This document shows positions 32,135 to 33,838 of a stretch of 33,838 bases of DNA, piece after piece. Numbering within the stretch: the first letter of the stretch is position 1; every line of letters begins with the position of its first letter. The stretch is from Saprospiraceae bacterium (GTDB lineage: Bacteria; Bacteroidota; Bacteroidia; Chitinophagales; Saprospiraceae): the NCBI GenBank assembly GCA_007121335.1, contig SKLY01000048.1:1-33838 (forward strand), in the 5' to 3' direction. Made by a program: the position numbers and the translations under genes. Under the pieces are notes generated by a model, which made no database searches, was not told the origin of the DNA, and worked only from the letters and a program-made list of their open reading frames with translations.

Positions 32135-33265
32135 TTAAAATTGAGGGCAGAGGTCATTTTCATTGGTGTATTCACCCATGATGGTGATGGATAGCTCAAA
32201 AATACCCTGTCGTTGGCTATAATGGCTTAGGTCATCCAGTGACAGGTCGTAACTCAAACCAAGGCGAATGCCCTCGATTTCGAAGCCCATCAACAGCGCT
32301 AGATCGCGGAATTTGTATTCATCCAGCCTATTGGTGACCCTGCCAAATAAGCCGAAGTGAAGAAATGATGCGCGGGAATCGCTGATAAGCAATCTGGAAC
32401 CTGTGCCAAAAAAGAAGCTGTGATGTGGCCCGTGAAATGAAGCTACTGCCCGGGGAGAAAGCCAAAAACGTGGAAAAACCTCAGTTTCAACACTGACGTG
32501 ACCTATGATATTTCTGTTGATTAGATATTCGTCTTCCCCGATGTATGCCGGATTGTCCTCATTTTGGTAAAAAGAAAGGTCGGGTCTGAGTACATGGAGG
32601 ATACTCGCACCTGCATTAAAGCGTATTCCGTTTCTCTGCCTGTGACTGAATGTTATTCCCAGGTTCAGGTCGGGATAGGAAAAGTTATTTTCAGGTAGAA
32701 TCTCGCTGGTGTTAAATGTAAAGTCACTGGTGCCGTCAAACATATCCTGAAACCGGAGATTTTCGTAGTTGATGTTTTGCTGACGCATCCCCAGCGACAA
32801 TCCGGCTGATAGATAGTTGGTGTGTTCACCGCCCAGATTTTTATGAAATGCACCTGCCAGGGAAATTTGCGTCATACTAAAATCAAAGCGGTCCACTTTG
32901 TCGCTCAGGAAAATTAAGCCAATGGAGAAAGCGTCCATCTGATTGCGGTCCCTGCCTATTTCCAGGCGAGCATCTCCCGACAGTCCGTAAGATTTATAGG
33001 CATGATCCAACACTGAGTTCCACTGGGTCCTGTGCTGTACGGTAATTCGATACAGGGCATCGTAAACACCGGCCATCGATGGGTTGAAGTTGGTCGGATT
33101 GGCATATTTTTGAGTAAATAACAAGTCCTGCGACCGCAATTCTTCAGAATGGAAAGCAGTGGATATAATAAAGATTAATCCTATGAGGTATGGGGTCGTC
33201 TTCTTGCGGAAAACCCACCTGTTCCAAATGAAACCCAATTTACCGGACCTGATTTTTTTATTCAT
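32135..33265 (-). CDS. PorP/SprF family type IX secretion-associated outer membrane protein
   Basis: A 376-aa protein with a long basic N-region, a hydrophobic signal (PYLIGLIFIISTAFHSEEL) and cleavage near RSQ-D. The mature part begins DLLFTQKYANPTNFNPSMAG, the hallmark of the PorP/SprF family. It continues as a 14-strand-like beta-barrel (LSAGLSLGMRQQ, YPDLNLGITF, FRDLALLMGFE, LRLGLSYDLSL-like strands) and ends with the typical short tail CPQF. These proteins help type IX secretion and gliding, and many copies pair with large secreted surface proteins. I start it at ATG 33265, because the open frame upstream begins only with a TTG and adds an unlikely extension. No partner adhesin gene is adjacent. 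Confidence 0.9.
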   Translation of the reverse strand: MNKKIRSGKLGFIWNRWVFRKKTTPYLIGLIFIISTAFHSEELRSQDLLFTQKYANPTNFNPSMAGVYDALYRITVQHRTQWNSVLDHAYKSYGLSGDARLEIGRDRNQMDAFSIGLIFLSDKVDRFDFSMTQISLAGAFHKNLGGEHTNYLSAGLSLGMRQQNINYENLRFQDMFDGTSDFTFNTSEILPENNFSYPDLNLGITFSHRQRNGIRFNAGASILHVLRPDLSFYQNEDNPAYIGEDEYLINRNIIGHVSVETEVFPRFWLSPRAVASFHGPHHSFFFGTGSRLLISDSRASFLHFGLFGRVTNRLDEYKFRDLALLMGFEIEGIRLGLSYDLSLDDLSHYSQRQGIFELSITIMGEYTNENDLCPQF

Positions 33266-33356
33266 ATGCGTGATTTGAACCCTGTATTGAGGATGAGCTC
33301 CCTGGATCAGGGGGGGTGCCAATTACTCCCTGGCTTCATTTCCCCAGGTCCGTTGC

Positions 33357-33838
33357 TCATCTCTTTTCTGCCACTGCTTCTTTTTTTTCACTGGATTCGA
33401 GAAAACCGTGTTCTTTCATCCACTCGTCATTAAACACTTTTTTGACGTACCTCGTACCGTGATCGTGCAAAATAACAACCACCACATCGTCTTTTTTTAA
33501 GTGTTTTTTGAGCTGAAGCAGTCCGGCAACCGCAGAGCCACAAGAGTATCCCGCAAAAATGCCCTCCTCAGCAGACAATCTTCTGGTCATCACCGCACCG
33601 TCTTTATCGGTGACTTTTTCAAAGTAGTCTATCACATCAAAGTTGACATTTTTAGGGATCAAATCTTCACCTATTCCCTCCGTGATATAAGGGTAAATTT
33701 CCTCGGTTACCAGTTTTCCGGTTTCATGATAGGCTTTCAGTGCTGAACCGTAGGTGTCAATACCCCAGACCTTTATATTGGGATTTTTTTCTTTGAGAAA
33801 TCTACCGGTTCCCGAAATGGTTCCCCCGGTGCCAACAC
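33357..33838 (-). CDS. PLP-dependent cysteine synthase / cystathionine beta-synthase (C-terminal part, cut by window end)
   Basis: The frame is open to the window edge and encodes about the last 160 residues of a fold-type II PLP enzyme. The phosphate-binding loop VGTGGTISGTGRFLKE is at the start. KVWGIDTYGSALKAYHETGK, YITEGIGEDLIPKNVNFDVI and EEGIFAGYSCGSAVAGLLQL follow; the last is the conserved C-terminal catalytic block of this family. The YITEGIGED and DYFEKVTDKD pattern favours the cystathionine beta-synthase-like subgroup over plain O-acetylserine sulfhydrylase. It ends about 20 residues after EWMKEHGFLES without regulatory CBS domains. An internal ATG (33662) is not the true start. 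The upstream half is outside the window. Confidence 0.9.
   Translation of the reverse strand, partial: VGTGGTISGTGRFLKEKNPNIKVWGIDTYGSALKAYHETGKLVTEEIYPYITEGIGEDLIPKNVNFDVIDYFEKVTDKDGAVMTRRLSAEEGIFAGYSCGSAVAGLLQLKKHLKKDDVVVVILHDHGTRYVKKVFNDEWMKEHGFLESSEKKEAVAEKR

Noticed and set aside
33266-33322. N-terminal extension of the PorP/SprF-like protein from a TTG
   Set aside because: The extension precedes an already long signal region and starts with a weak codon; ATG 33265 fits better.
1-33838. CRISPR array, tRNA, insertion sequence, prophage or defence island
   Set aside because: I looked for regular repeats, clover-leaf patterns, transposase or integrase motifs and defence domains on both strands and saw none.

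Overview
This window looks like the chromosome of a Bacteroidota bacterium, probably an aerobic, free-living one. Four things point that way. Several promoters have the phylum-specific -7 element TAnnTTTG. The primary sigma factor is short (288 aa) and lacks region 1.1. There is a PorP/SprF-type protein linked to type IX secretion. The cytochrome oxidase cluster (coxA-ctaB-coxC-coxC-subunit IV, then an SCO-like gene and DUF420) has the gene content typical of this phylum. I cannot assign a genus or family from the sequence alone.

Layout. Positions 1-6776 (+) hold the end of a probable coxB, then coxA, heme O synthase (ctaB), two subunit III genes, subunit IV, a thioredoxin/SCO-like protein with no cysteines, a DUF420 membrane protein and a tiny CPMC-motif membrane protein. 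Positions 6989-11288 (-) hold three overlapping genes for periplasmic SurA/PpiD-like folding factors, expressed from a clear promoter placed just after purD (11696-12967, -). A lone secreted Cys-rich protein (13275-13829, +) comes next. It is followed by rpsO, a strong terminator, pnp, the primary sigma factor gene, two uncharacterised genes and purC (to 19978, +).

From 20051 to 26395 everything is on the minus strand: a lysine-forming-type saccharopine dehydrogenase homologue, an HD phosphohydrolase, an RsmI-like methyltransferase, a MarC-family membrane protein, cytidylate kinase, a DUF2795 protein and queA. One plus-strand MacB/FtsX-type ABC permease (26583-27836) converges on the minus-strand infC-rpmI-rplT ribosomal operon, with a terminator between them. 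The window ends with clpC, a porP/sprF-like gene and the C-terminal part of a PLP-dependent cysteine/cystathionine synthase, all on the minus strand.

This is mostly core housekeeping DNA. I see no tRNA or rRNA gene, CRISPR array, insertion sequence, prophage or classical defence island. The most unusual items are the cysteine-less SCO-like protein inside the oxidase cluster, the CPMC mini-protein after it, the secreted Cys-rich protein at 13275, the UUG start of infC, and a pair of 17-bp direct repeats spaced 54 bp apart upstream of clpC.
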